A stretch of 64,000 nt of DNA from Arthrobacter sp. U41 (GTDB lineage: Bacteria; Actinomycetota; Actinomycetes; Actinomycetales; Micrococcaceae). The notes beneath the pieces are model-generated. The model ran no database searches. It was not told where the DNA came from and was given only the letters and a program-made list of their open reading frames with translations. Location of the stretch: assembly GCF_001750145.1 (NCBI RefSeq), contig NZ_CP015732.1, positions 4,322,370 through 4,386,369 of the forward strand. Direction: 5' to 3'. Positions 37,264 to 45,860 of this stretch are shown piece after piece; positions within the stretch are counted from its first letter, which is position 1; every line of letters starts with the position of its first letter. A program made the position numbers and the translations under genes.

Positions 37264-37973
37264 GAAAGGACCTCGGCAATCTCGGCAGCGCTCACCCGGC
37301 GGCCGGTGTAGAACGGGATTTCTTCGCGGACGTGGTGGCGGGCTTCGGTGGCGCGCAGGTGGCGCATCAGGTCCACGAGGTCCACGAGTTCGGGGGCTTC
37401 GAGGCCGAGGATCCATTCCCAGTCGCCGAGGGCGAAGGAGGACACGGTGTTGGAGATGACCTGGGGGAAGTCCCGGCCCAGCATGCCGTGGTCGCGCAGC
37501 ATCGTGCCGCGTTCGGCGTCGGGCAGCAGGTACCACTCATAGGAGCGCACGAACGGGTAGACGCAGAGCCACTCTGCCGGTTCGACACCACGGGAGAAGG
37601 CGGGGGTGTGGTTCTTCGCAAACTCGGCCTCCCGGTGTACGCCCATGGCGGACCAGGCGATCTCGGTGCCGGTAAACAGTTTGCTGCGGCGGATGTCCCG
37701 GACCGCGCGCTGCAGGGCTTCCGGCTGGGGGCCGTGAAGCCAGACCATGATGTCCGCGTCCGCGCGCATCGCCGAAACGTCGTAGCTGCCTCGGTGGACC
37801 ACGCCGGCCTCGGCCAGCCGCGCGGTGAGGGCGTCGAACTCCCCGGCAGCATCGGCGCTGCGGACCACGTCGGCGGAGCGCTTGAAAACCGTCCAGAGGG
37901 TGAAGAACTGCTCGGCTGTTTCTTCGCTTGCTGATTCAGTTTTAGTGACAGTTTCGGCAGAAGTGTGGCTCAT
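37260..37973 (-). CDS. hemQ: Coproheme decarboxylase HemQ/ChdC
   Basis: A 237-residue member of the chlorite dismutase-like family that decarboxylates coproheme to heme b, the last step of the coproporphyrin route. RSYEWYLL and the proximal-His segment MLRDHGMLGRDF agree with the actinobacterial group. Its presence beside hemH shows that this organism uses the coproporphyrin-dependent pathway. First gene of the seven-gene heme unit; an inverted repeat lies 42 bp upstream. Only weak Shine-Dalgarno sequence is seen. Confidence 0.93.
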   Translation of the reverse strand: MSHTSAETVTKTESASEETAEQFFTLWTVFKRSADVVRSADAAGEFDALTARLAEAGVVHRGSYDVSAMRADADIMVWLHGPQPEALQRAVRDIRRSKLFTGTEIAWSAMGVHREAEFAKNHTPAFSRGVEPAEWLCVYPFVRSYEWYLLPDAERGTMLRDHGMLGRDFPQVISNTVSSFALGDWEWILGLEAPELVDLVDLMRHLRATEARHHVREEIPFYTGRRVSAAEIAEVLS

Positions 37974-38014
37974 GCATACCAGTCTGCCCCTTCCCCTGAG
38001 CTAAGTCGAAATGG

Positions 38015-38041
38015 AGCACTTCTACAATACGTAGAAGTGCT
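38015..38041 (-). promoter_or_regulatory. Perfect inverted repeat over the probable hemQ promoter
   Basis: AGCACTTCTAC, spacer AATAC, GTAGAAGTGCT: 11-bp perfect arms. On the minus strand TTGTAG inside the repeat and TTAGCT 17 bases downstream form a plausible -35/-10 pair, so a bound protein would block the promoter. No T run follows, which argues against a terminator for the gene upstream. Confidence 0.6.
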
Positions 38042-38104
38042 TAATTTCACATCGGTGGGGATTTGGGCTCCGGATCCGTCAGGCCCCGCTGCCCGTCAGG
38101 GTCC

Positions 38105-38884
38105 TCAGACGCGGCGCATCCGCAGGACCACAACACCGGCGACCACGGACAGGACAACCAGGCCGACGCCCAGGAAGAGCAACGGCGAGGTTCCCAGCGG
38201 CCCCCGGGCCGACGTTGCCTCCAGCGATGTACTCCCGGAGCGGGGCCTGGCCGGCGCCGTTGCGGCGCCGGCCGTCGCTGTCGGGGAGGCCGTGGCCGCG
38301 GCCGACGGCGCTGCCGGGGCCGTGGTGGACGGCACTGCCGGGGCCGGGTTTCCGGCCGGGGCCTCGGCGGCCGGTTCCTGTGCTGCGGCGGACTGGCCCG
38401 GGCCAGGAACCGCCGGCAGGGCAGTCCGGGGCGCAGCAGGGGCGGCGGGCTGCGGGACCGCGGGAACCGCCGGTGCCACAGCCACGGGTGGGGCCACGGG
38501 CTGCGGCGTGATGGGCTGCGGAGAGACGGGCCACGTCGGTGATGGCCTCGGGCTGCGGCTTGGCTCCGGCTCGTCCGGTTCCCCGGAGGCGGTGGGCTGC
38601 GGCGAGGGGCTCGAGGGCGAGGGCGAGGGCGAGGGCGAGGGCGACGGCGTGGGCCGCTTTGACGGCGCCAGCAGGTCGGCGAACGGCCCGTCGAGGCCAA
38701 GGGACAGCTCCCCGGTCACCGCCGGAACAGAGGCCGGGGCCGGGAGCACCGTCGATGCTTGTGAGGCGGGCGCGCCTGCGGATAGTGCCAGCACCACTCC
38801 GAGCGTTGCAGCTGCCGCGCCGCGCCGGAGTCCCCCATGGTGACCGGCCTGCGTTTTGTGGACGTGAGACCTGTGAGTAACCAT
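38105..38884 (-). CDS. Secreted Pro/Ser/Ala-rich protein with C-terminal membrane anchor
   Basis: A 259-residue protein of unknown function. A signal peptide ends near ASQAS (about residue 45). The middle is low complexity: SP repeats, then Pro/Ala/Thr-rich sequence typical of a stalk crossing the cell wall. The end is a membrane helix (LLFLGVGLVVLSVVAGVVVL) and RMRRV. There is no LPxTG, so sortase attachment is unlikely despite the similar layout. The start at 38884 has AGGG nine bases upstream; an ATG two codons earlier is possible. It lies between hemY and hemQ on the same strand, but has no evident heme motif. Confidence 0.7.
   Translation of the reverse strand: MVTHRSHVHKTQAGHHGGLRRGAAAATLGVVLALSAGAPASQASTVLPAPASVPAVTGELSLGLDGPFADLLAPSKRPTPSPSPSPSPSPSSPSPQPTASGEPDEPEPSRSPRPSPTWPVSPQPITPQPVAPPVAVAPAVPAVPQPAAPAAPRTALPAVPGPGQSAAAQEPAAEAPAGNPAPAVPSTTAPAAPSAAATASPTATAGAATAPARPRSGSTSLEATSARGPLGTSPLLFLGVGLVVLSVVAGVVVLRMRRV
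38613..38642 (-). repeat. Hexanucleotide microsatellite, five copies
   Basis: Five perfect copies of GAGGGC on the plus strand, encoding Ser-Pro pairs in the secreted protein. Changes in copy number would keep frame. Confidence 0.85.
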
Positions 38885-38992
38885 GGTCATCGACCCTAGC
38901 CGCCGCAGGACGCGGGGGAAAATTTGCGGTTTGCCCCTGTTTCCGGGTATCCGGCGTGGGGATTGCCGCCCGGATTCCGTGCCCGGCGCGAT

Positions 38993-40519
38993 TCAGGAGA
39001 GCAGGTGCCGGACCTGGTTCGGGGTGTCGGCCACGATCGCTGCGAGGCCGTTGCCGGAAAGCCAGCCGCCCACCACAGCCAGGGTGCCGTCCGCGGCGCA
39101 GATGCTCCGCACCTCGGCGACCCGGCGCTTGTGTCCGAGCGAGGCGAAGGGCAGGGCGCCGCCCCAGCGGACAACGTCCCAATCCACCACGTCCCCGGCG
39201 GTGACCGGAATGGAAAGCAGGGCGGACGCGTCCCTCAGGGCGGCCGCGAACAGCTCGGCATCGGTGCCGGGCTCCGGCCGGGCCTGGGCGCCGTGCCGGG
39301 CGTCACCGCGCCCGTAGGACAGCCGGACAACGTGGGTGCCGGGGCCGGCCTGGTCCGCCAGCCATCCCCATTTGGCCGTGGCATGGGTGAGGGCCTTGGC
39401 TTGGATTCCCGGGCTTTGCGGCGCGACCAGGACCCCGGTGCCGCGCGGCCTCGCGTCGAGCGGCGGCAGATCCAGCACGAGTGTGACCAGGCTGACGTCG
39501 GGTCCGGGCTCGGGGCGGCGGCCGGCCAGTTCCGGCACGGCGCCGGTGAGCAGCGCGACGGCGGCCGGGCCCTCCACCGCGACGACCAGGAGTCCGGCGT
39601 CGTGCGCGGTGCCGCCGGCGGAAACCCGCCAGCCGCCGGCAGTGCGCTCCACGGAGTCGGCCCGCGTACTCTCCAGCAGCGTCACGCCGTGGCGGCGCAG
39701 CTCCGCCAGCAGCGCGGCGATGAGGGTGTGCATGCCGCCGCGGAGTCCGGCGACGGCCGATCCCGCCTTCTGCAGCCCGGGAGACGGCGGCCCCGCCGCC
39801 GGCACCCCGGCCGGCAGCGGCCCGGCGGCCCCGCGCCGGGTCCCCTGCTGTGGGGAACCGTTGCGTTGGGCCGCGACTGCGGCGGCGAGGGATCCGTGTT
39901 CCCGGATCCCGGCGCGCAGGCCAGGTGCGACCATGTCGATGTCGAGGACGTCCGGGTCCGCGGAATGGACACCGCCGACGACCGGTGCCACGAGCCGTTC
40001 GAGCACGCGCCGACCCATCCTGGCGCGGACGAGCGCCGAGACGCTGGTGGCCTCGGCCCTGGTGCCCAACGAGGCGGGCAGCAGTTTGTCCAGCGAGGCC
40101 CGGAGCGAACCGGGGAGGCCCAGGGAGCGGCGGACTTCCGGGTCCCACGGGTTGGCCGGGATGCCGAGTACCCCGGTGCGGGGAAGTTCGCGGGCGCCGT
40201 CGGGCAGCTGGACCCAGGCGCCGCCGGGATTGGGCGCAACGATCTCGGCGCCAAGGCCGAGCTCGCCGGCCAGCTCTGCCACGGCCGAGGAGCGGGTGGC
40301 GAAGGACTCGGCGCCGCTGTCCAGGGTCAGTCCGGCCACCACGTGGCTGCCGACGCAGCCGCCCCACGTGCCCGAGGCCTCCAGGACCGTGGTGCGGACA
40401 CCGGCGCGGGCGAGCTCGCGGGCCGCGAGCAGGCCCGAGATGCCGCCGCCGACCACCACGGCGGTCTGTGCTGCGGGCTGCGCTGCGGACCCCACAGCGG
40501 CGCCGCCGGCTGCGTCCAT
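38993..40519 (-). CDS. hemY: Coproporphyrinogen III oxidase / protoporphyrinogen oxidase (HemY/CgoX)
   Basis: A 508-residue FAD enzyme with the N-terminal dinucleotide fold VVVGGGISGLLAARELARAG. Given hemQ and hemH nearby, its role is oxidation of coproporphyrinogen III to coproporphyrin III. The C-terminal block SGNGLAAIVADT is the usual FAD-contact region of this family. It starts 3 bp after the hemE stop with GGAG overlapping the stop codon, so both are co-translated. An Ala/Pro-rich insert of about 25 residues lies near residue 235. Confidence 0.92.
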   Translation of the reverse strand: MDAAGGAAVGSAAQPAAQTAVVVGGGISGLLAARELARAGVRTTVLEASGTWGGCVGSHVVAGLTLDSGAESFATRSSAVAELAGELGLGAEIVAPNPGGAWVQLPDGARELPRTGVLGIPANPWDPEVRRSLGLPGSLRASLDKLLPASLGTRAEATSVSALVRARMGRRVLERLVAPVVGGVHSADPDVLDIDMVAPGLRAGIREHGSLAAAVAAQRNGSPQQGTRRGAAGPLPAGVPAAGPPSPGLQKAGSAVAGLRGGMHTLIAALLAELRRHGVTLLESTRADSVERTAGGWRVSAGGTAHDAGLLVVAVEGPAAVALLTGAVPELAGRRPEPGPDVSLVTLVLDLPPLDARPRGTGVLVAPQSPGIQAKALTHATAKWGWLADQAGPGTHVVRLSYGRGDARHGAQARPEPGTDAELFAAALRDASALLSIPVTAGDVVDWDVVRWGGALPFASLGHKRRVAEVRSICAADGTLAVVGGWLSGNGLAAIVADTPNQVRHLLS

Positions 40520-40522
40520 GCC

Positions 40523-41620
40523 CTACTCCGGGGAAATCGAGTGGATAAGTTTGACAACGCGCGTCAGCACGTCGGGATCTGTGTCCGGCGGCACGCCATG
40601 GCCGAGGTTCAGCACGTGCCCGGGGGCCGAGGCTCCGGCGGCAATGACTTCGCGGATGTGGGCTTCCAGCACCTCCCACGGGGCGGACAGCAGGGCGGGG
40701 TCGATGTTGCCCTGCAGCGGCACCGTGCCGCCGAGCCGGCGGTTGGCTTCGTCCAGCGGCAGCCGGTAGTCCACCCCGACGACGTCGACGCCGACGTCGC
40801 GCATGGCGACGAGCAGTTCCGAGGTGCCGGTGCCGAAGTGGATCAGCGGGGCACCGAGGTGCCGCACGTGGTCCAGGGCGCGGGCGGAGGCCGGAGCGAC
40901 GAAGCGTTGGTAGTCGGCCAGGCCAAGCGAGCCCGCCCAGGAGTCGAAGAGCTGGCCGGCGGAGGCGCCGGCTTCCAGCTGCGCGCGGAGGAACATGCCC
41001 GAAGCGTCCGCGGCCCAGTTCGCCAGCGCGGTCCAGGTCTCGGGATCGGCGTGCATCATGGTGCGCGGGCCGAGGTGGTCGCGGGAGGGCTTTCCTTCCA
41101 CCATGTACGCGGCGAGTGTGAACGGCGCGCCGGCGAAGCCGATCAGCGGGGTGCTCCCCAGCTGGGCGACGGTGAGCCGGACGGCTTCGCGGATCGGCTC
41201 CAGGGCTTCCCAGGTCAGCTGGGGCAGGGCCGCGACATCGGCCGCGGTGCGGACCGGCTTGTCCAGGACCGGGCCGACACCGGGGACGATGTCCACGCCG
41301 ACTCCGGCCAGCTTGAGGGGAATGACGATATCGGAGAAGAAGATGGCGGCGTCGACATCGTGGCGGCGGACCGGCTGCAGGGTGATCTCGGAGGCCAGCT
41401 CGGGGCGCAGGCAGGAATCCAGCATGGCGACGCCCTCGCGCAGCTTGAGGTACTCGGGCAGCGAGCGGCCGGCCTGGCGCATGAACCAGACCGGGCGGCG
41501 GGAGGGTTTGCCGCCGCGGTATGCGGTGATCAGCGCGGAATCCGCGGTGCGGCCGTCCATCAGCGGGTGCCCGGCGTCAAGGCCGGAGATTTCAGGAGTT
41601 GCCGCAGTGCTAGGAGTCAT
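40523..41620 (-). CDS. hemE: Uroporphyrinogen decarboxylase
   Basis: A 365-residue enzyme that removes four carboxyl groups to give coproporphyrinogen III. WFMRQAGRSLPEY is the N-terminal signature and GFAGAPFTLAAY the substrate-binding segment. I place the start at the ATG at 41620, which matches family N-termini; an in-frame GTG at 41671 would add 17 residues. It heads the hemE-hemY unit and is divergent from hemA, with about 180 bp between the starts. Confidence 0.94.
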   Translation of the reverse strand: MTPSTAATPEISGLDAGHPLMDGRTADSALITAYRGGKPSRRPVWFMRQAGRSLPEYLKLREGVAMLDSCLRPELASEITLQPVRRHDVDAAIFFSDIVIPLKLAGVGVDIVPGVGPVLDKPVRTAADVAALPQLTWEALEPIREAVRLTVAQLGSTPLIGFAGAPFTLAAYMVEGKPSRDHLGPRTMMHADPETWTALANWAADASGMFLRAQLEAGASAGQLFDSWAGSLGLADYQRFVAPASARALDHVRHLGAPLIHFGTGTSELLVAMRDVGVDVVGVDYRLPLDEANRRLGGTVPLQGNIDPALLSAPWEVLEAHIREVIAAGASAPGHVLNLGHGVPPDTDPDVLTRVVKLIHSISPE

Positions 41621-41763
41621 GCCTTCGATTGTGCCGAAAATCGGTCCCAAAAGATAACGACAGGTTGTCACCGACAGGGCAGCGGCGCGGGCAGCGACCC
41701 GGCCTGCGCCCCGGCCGTGGCGGGAATCACAGCCCGGCCTGTGCGGTCACATGCCGGTTTGTT

Positions 41764-41792
41764 GTTCTACACGGGAACGAAAAAGCTATGAT
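41764..41792 (+). promoter_or_regulatory. Probable hemA promoter with short inverted repeat
   Basis: TATGAT at 41787-41792 is a good -10; the -35 area 17 bases upstream lies in GTTCTACACGGGAAC (41764-41778), where GTTC and GAAC form a small inverted repeat. The 7-mer TTCTACA also occurs in the hemQ repeat. Transcription would begin about 3 bases before the GTG start. Confidence 0.45.
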
Positions 41793-41801
41793 TGTCCTGC
41801 T

Positions 41802-43175
41802 GTGGTTCTTTTTTCTCTGGTGGCGACCCACGCTGACATCGACCTCGAGACCGTTGCTCTACTGAGCACCGGCGCTTCGGAGCTCGCAACATCCGCCCTC
41901 GCCGGATCGCCGGCCGTGGCGGGTGCCATTGTCCTTGCCACCTGCAACCGCTTCGAAATCTATGGTGAAGCGCCCCGCCCGGATGACGTCGCCGAGGCCC
42001 GCGCGGCCCTCATCGCCCAGCTCAGCGGATCCACCGGGCTCAACGAACAGCTCGTCGCGAGTTCCTTCAACACACGCACGGGCCCTGACGTTACCAAGCA
42101 CCTCTTCTCGGTCAGCTCCGGGCTGGATTCCGCCGTCGTCGGGGAGCGTGAGATCGCCGGCCAGGTGCGCCGGGCCCTGATTACGGCCCAGCACGAGGGA
42201 ACGGCCAGCTCCGGCCTCATCCGGCTGTTCCAGGCGGCGTCCAAGACCGCCAAGGACGTCGGAGCGCAGACCGCACTGGGCGCCCGCGGCCTCTCGGTCG
42301 TCTCCGTCGCCCTGGACCTCGCCACCGAGCTCTCCGTGGACCCCGACTGGTCCAGCAAGAAAGTTGTTGTGTTCGGCACCGGCGCCTACGCCGGAGCCAC
42401 CATGTCGCTGCTGCGCGAACGCGGCTGCACGGACGTCTCCGTCTATTCTTCCTCCGGCCGCGCCGCCGGTTTCGTCGACACCCGCGGCGGGACCGCACTG
42501 GACGGCGAGACCCTCCCGGCCGCCGTCGCCGCCGCCGACGTTATGATCGGCTGCAGCGGCGCGGACACCCGCGTGGAGGCCGCAGAACTGGCCAGGGTCC
42601 GGGCGGACTCACCTCAGCCGCTGATCGCCATCGATCTGGCCCTCACCCACGACTTTGATCCCGCCGTCGGGACACTTGACGGCGTCGAGCTGCTCACGCT
42701 GGAATCGGTCCGCCTGGCCGCCCCGCAGGAACAGGCCGAATCGCTGGCCCAGGCCAGCAGCATTGTGGCCGGCGCGGCCAGCGTGTTCGAGCAGGAGCGC
42801 GAGGCCCGCTCGGTGGACTCGGCAATCGTCGCCCTGCGCCGGCACACCATGAACGTGCTGGACACGGAGATGGAAAAGGTCCGGGCCCGCCACGGCTGCA
42901 CCGCCGCGGCCGAAGAAGTTGAATTCGCGCTCCGCCGGATGGTCAAGCAGCTGCTGCACGTCCCCACGGTCCGGGCCCGCGAGCTCGCCGCCAACGGCCA
43001 GCAGGAAGACTACGTCGCCGCCCTCGAGGCGCTCTACGGCATCACGGTCGAGCAGCCCGCAAAGGTGTCCGGCGCCGGGTGCCCGGTTGTCCACGACACG
43101 GCTGCAAACACGGCGGTTCCGAACGCCGGGGTTCTGAACTCCGCCGGGGCCGAAACCCGCCGGCATACTGCCTAG
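41802..43175 (+). CDS. hemA: Glutamyl-tRNA reductase
   Basis: A 457-residue NADPH enzyme reducing glutamyl-tRNA to glutamate-1-semialdehyde, the committed step of heme synthesis. The catalytic Cys lies in [12 protein letters not shown]. The NADPH fold is [17 protein letters not shown] and the dimerisation helix region ends the protein. The GTG start ([16 protein letters not shown]) matches family N-termini; 17 upstream codons in frame have none of it. There is almost no 5' leader. The C-terminal 35 residues are extra and low complexity. Confidence 0.94.
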   Translation: MVLFSLVATHADIDLETVALLSTGASELATSALAGSPAVAGAIVLATCNRFEIYGEAPRPDDVAEARAALIAQLSGSTGLNEQLVASSFNTRTGPDVTKHLFSVSSGLDSAVVGEREIAGQVRRALITAQHEGTASSGLIRLFQAASKTAKDVGAQTALGARGLSVVSVALDLATELSVDPDWSSKKVVVFGTGAYAGATMSLLRERGCTDVSVYSSSGRAAGFVDTRGGTALDGETLPAAVAAADVMIGCSGADTRVEAAELARVRADSPQPLIAIDLALTHDFDPAVGTLDGVELLTLESVRLAAPQEQAESLAQASSIVAGAASVFEQEREARSVDSAIVALRRHTMNVLDTEMEKVRARHGCTAAAEEVEFALRRMVKQLLHVPTVRARELAANGQQEDYVAALEALYGITVEQPAKVSGAGCPVVHDTAANTAVPNAGVLNSAGAETRRHTA

Positions 43176-43215
43176 GCAGCGGGCAACTCCCCGGGTCAAC
43201 TCCCCCGGCAATCCG

Positions 43216-44436
43216 TCAGTAGACCGGCTTTCCGGGCTCTACCTCACGCACCCACGCCAGGATGCCGCCGTCGAGGTGGCTGACGCGCTCGTAGCCGGCG
43301 GCCCGGGCGGCTGCGAGGACGGCCGCGGACCGGGTTCCGGCCTTGCAGTGGAACACGATGTCCGCGTCCTGCGGAAGCTCATGCCAGGCCTCACCGGCCA
43401 GGATCCGGCCCTGCGGAATCAGCACCGCCCCGTCGATCCGGACAATCTCGTGCTCCCCGGCCTCCCGTACATCGATGAGGTGGAAGTCCTTGAGCCCGGC
43501 CGTGCGGGAGGCCAGCATCGTGGCCAGCTGGGTTGCCGTGACGGTATGTTCGGTGCCCGCGTCCGCGGCGGGCGTGATCCCGCAAAAAGCCTCGTAGTCG
43601 GTCAGTTCCGTGATCCGCTCCGCCGCGGGATCGCGGGAGACCCGGATTTCACGCCAGGTCCCGCCGAGCGCGTCGAAGAGCGCCACCCGGCCCAGCAGGG
43701 AGCGCCCGACGCCGGTGATCAGCTTGACGGCCTCCGTCACCATCAGCGAGCCGACGGCAGCGCAGAGCATCCCGAACACACCGCCCTCCCCGCAGGACGG
43801 CACGGAGCCTGCGGGCGGCGCCTCCGGGTACAGGTCCCGGTAGGTGGGGCCGTACCGTTCCCAGAAGACGCTGACCTGCCCGTCGAAGCGGAAGATCGAA
43901 CCCCAGACGTACGGCTTGCCCAGGATCGCTGCGGCGTCGTTCACGAGATACCGGGTGGCGAAATTGTCGGCCCCGTCGAGGATGAGGTCGTAGCCGGCAA
44001 ACAGTTCCAAGGCGTTGGAGGCGTCAAGGCGGACATTGTGCAGCCGGACCTCCACCAGCGGGTTCAGGGCCGCGATGGCGTCGCGGGCGGACTCGGTCTT
44101 GGGCCGGCCCACATCCGCGACCCCGTGGATCACCTGACGCTGGAGGTTGCTCAGGTCCACGGTGTCGTCGTCGATGATGCCCAGGGTGCCCACGCCCGCG
44201 GCGGCCAGGTAAAGCAGCGCGGGCGAGCCGAGGCCGCCGGCGCCGATCACCAGGACCCTGGCGTTCTTCAGGCGGCGCTGCCCGATCGCCCCGATTTCCG
44301 GGATGATCAGGTGCCGGGAGTAGCGTTCGACTTCAGCCGGACTTAAGCCCTCGGCCGGCTCCACCAGCGGGCCGGGCGCGGCGGGCGCATTTTCCGGGGC
44401 TGCGGGGGCTGCGTTTTGGGTGAACTTGGAAGCCAT
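43216..44436 (-). CDS. moeZ: Adenylyltransferase/sulfurtransferase MoeZ
   Basis: A 406-residue fusion of a ThiF/MoeB-like adenylyltransferase (ATP site GAGGLGSPALLYLAAAGVG; residues 30-270) and a C-terminal rhodanese with active Cys in FHCKAGTRSA. It activates and sulfurates the C-terminal Gly-Gly of small sulfur carriers (MoaD, CysO and probably ThiS). The zinc-type CxxC pairs of MoeB are not obvious. With thiS only 3 kb away and no separate thiF seen, it may serve thiamine synthesis here. The ATG lies five bases after TAGATT. I recall the M. tuberculosis equivalent as moeB1/Rv3206c, also next to the TetR gene. Confidence 0.9.
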   Translation of the reverse strand: MASKFTQNAAPAAPENAPAAPGPLVEPAEGLSPAEVERYSRHLIIPEIGAIGQRRLKNARVLVIGAGGLGSPALLYLAAAGVGTLGIIDDDTVDLSNLQRQVIHGVADVGRPKTESARDAIAALNPLVEVRLHNVRLDASNALELFAGYDLILDGADNFATRYLVNDAAAILGKPYVWGSIFRFDGQVSVFWERYGPTYRDLYPEAPPAGSVPSCGEGGVFGMLCAAVGSLMVTEAVKLITGVGRSLLGRVALFDALGGTWREIRVSRDPAAERITELTDYEAFCGITPAADAGTEHTVTATQLATMLASRTAGLKDFHLIDVREAGEHEIVRIDGAVLIPQGRILAGEAWHELPQDADIVFHCKAGTRSAAVLAAARAAGYERVSHLDGGILAWVREVEPGKPVY

Positions 44437-44441
44437 ACTTC

Positions 44442-44447
44442 AATCTA
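44442..44447 (-). promoter_or_regulatory. -10 hexamer TAGATT before moeZ
   Basis: On the minus strand TAGATT, five bases, ATG at 44436. No Shine-Dalgarno sequence. Confidence 0.45.
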
Positions 44448-44520
44448 TGCCCGCAGATGCCGCCAGGTCATATTACCGGCACGTAAAGTGGACATAACAG
44501 CAAGCGAAAGAAGGCCGACA

Positions 44521-45186
44521 GTGGTTCATCAGGCACCGGTTGAGCGGGGTCATGCCGGAAAGTCGACGGAGGTCCCGGCACGAAGCGGACAGCGATCGGC
44601 GCGGTTGCCCCGCGATGAACGACGGGCGCAACTGCTCGCGGCCGCCCAGGAAGTCTTCGTGGCCAACGGCTACCACGGGGCCGCGATGGACGAAATCGCC
44701 GAGACCGCCCACGTCAGCAAGCCCGTGCTGTACCAGCACTTCCCGTCCAAGCGCGAGCTGTACCTGGCCCTGCTGGACAGCGAGCTCAGCAAACTGATCG
44801 CACTGCTGCTGGGGGCCCTCAACTCCACCACGGACAACGACGAACGCGTCCAGGCCGTGATGCGCGCCTACTTCCGCTTTATCGCCAGCGACGACCAGGC
44901 CCACCGCCTTGTTTTCGAGTCCGACCTCGTCAACGACCCCGATGTCAGCGCCCGGCTGGAGGCTTTCAACAAGACCTTCGCCGACGCCGTCGCGCGGGTC
45001 ATCGCGGAGGACACGAAGCTGCCCGAACTGGAGGCCCAGTTGCTGGGCCGCGGTCTCGCCGGTATGGCACAGATCAGTGCCCGGTACTGGCTGGAAACGG
45101 ACGGCAATCTTGACCTCGATGTGGCCAGCGACCTGATCTACCGTTTAGCTTGGCGCGGAATCTCCCGCTTCCCCAAGGAAACCTAG
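44521..45186 (+). CDS. TetR/AcrR family transcriptional regulator
   Basis: A 221-residue regulator. The helix-turn-helix is MDEIAETAHVSKPVLYQHFPSKRELY after the usual RRAQLLAAAQEVFVANGYHG. The C-terminal ligand domain is unassigned. GTG start at 44521 with AGAAGG nine bases before; 30 residues of the N-terminus (before PRDERR) are basic and flexible. It is divergent from moeZ and followed by the DUF3107 gene 54 bp on. I recall the same pairing in M. tuberculosis (Rv3208-Rv3208A). Its target is unknown; neighbouring genes are candidates. Confidence 0.9.
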   Translation: MVHQAPVERGHAGKSTEVPARSGQRSARLPRDERRAQLLAAAQEVFVANGYHGAAMDEIAETAHVSKPVLYQHFPSKRELYLALLDSELSKLIALLLGALNSTTDNDERVQAVMRAYFRFIASDDQAHRLVFESDLVNDPDVSARLEAFNKTFADAVARVIAEDTKLPELEAQLLGRGLAGMAQISARYWLETDGNLDLDVASDLIYRLAWRGISRFPKET

Positions 45187-45240
45187 ACTACAAATAGACA
45201 TGACACCGAAGAGAACTTTGATTGGCTGGGAGGCCTTGCT

Positions 45241-45465
45241 GTGGAAGTAAAGATCGGCATACAGAACATCGGCCGCGAAATTGTGCTGGAATCGTCCCAG
45301 GACGCCGACGCCGTGGCCAAGGTGGTCGGCGAGGCCCTCGCGAAGGGCACCGAGCTGCGCCTGACGGACGAAAAGGGCCGCCAGATCATCATTCCGGCGA
45401 ACGTCCTGGGCTATGTTGAAATCGGCGCCGAGGAAGTACGCCGCGTCGGTTTCGGCGCCCTCTAG
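45241..45465 (+). CDS. DUF3107 small conserved protein
   Basis: A 74-residue actinobacterial protein starting MEVKIGIQNIGREI, full length for DUF3107 (M. tuberculosis TB9.4). GGGAGG lies seven bases before the GTG. It is predicted to be a small alpha/beta fold, with no known activity. It likely shares a transcript with the TetR gene. Confidence 0.9.
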   Translation: MEVKIGIQNIGREIVLESSQDADAVAKVVGEALAKGTELRLTDEKGRQIIIPANVLGYVEIGAEEVRRVGFGAL

Positions 45466-45531
45466 CGACCCGGCGCTGCCACCGGGCGGCACCGCAGTTG
45501 ATCCCGTCCCCGATCCGCGAGGAGTCCAAAC

Positions 45532-45834
45532 GTGCTTTCCCTGATTGTGGTTGCCCTGGTGACCGTGGCCGCGGGCTTTGTGGTCTGGGCCAATGACAAG
45601 CGGCACGCCAAGTACGGCATCGCCGTGCCCGCAGGGGTATCGCTCGCCGTCGGGATGCTGAGCTGGATCATCTTCATCGCCGCCGGGCTGGGCTACCAGC
45701 CCGGGCTGACCTGGATTCCGTGGGTGCTGCCCATGGTTCTTGGCGCCGCCGCGGCCGTGGCGGCTGTGCAGTACCTGGGCAGGACCCGCACGACCCGCGA
45801 TACCGCCCGGCTCACTGCCATCCTGCGGTACTAG
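45532..45834 (+). CDS. Small membrane protein, three predicted helices
   Basis: A 100-residue hydrophobic protein with segments near 2-20, 30-52 and 60-82, the last followed by RTRTTRD. GAGGAG precedes the GTG start. I do not recognise a family. Its place between DUF3107 and the convergent pterin dehydratase gene corresponds to a small membrane protein gene I recall at this spot in mycobacteria (Rv3209), but sequence similarity cannot be judged here. Confidence 0.75.
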   Translation: MLSLIVVALVTVAAGFVVWANDKRHAKYGIAVPAGVSLAVGMLSWIIFIAAGLGYQPGLTWIPWVLPMVLGAAAAVAAVQYLGRTRTTRDTARLTAILRY

Positions 45835-45860
45835 TCCTGCAGCGGCCGGGTGGTGGGGGC

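Noticed and set aside
38105..38884. Sortase substrate
   Set aside because: It has a stalk and C-terminal anchor, but no LPxTG-like motif before the membrane helix.
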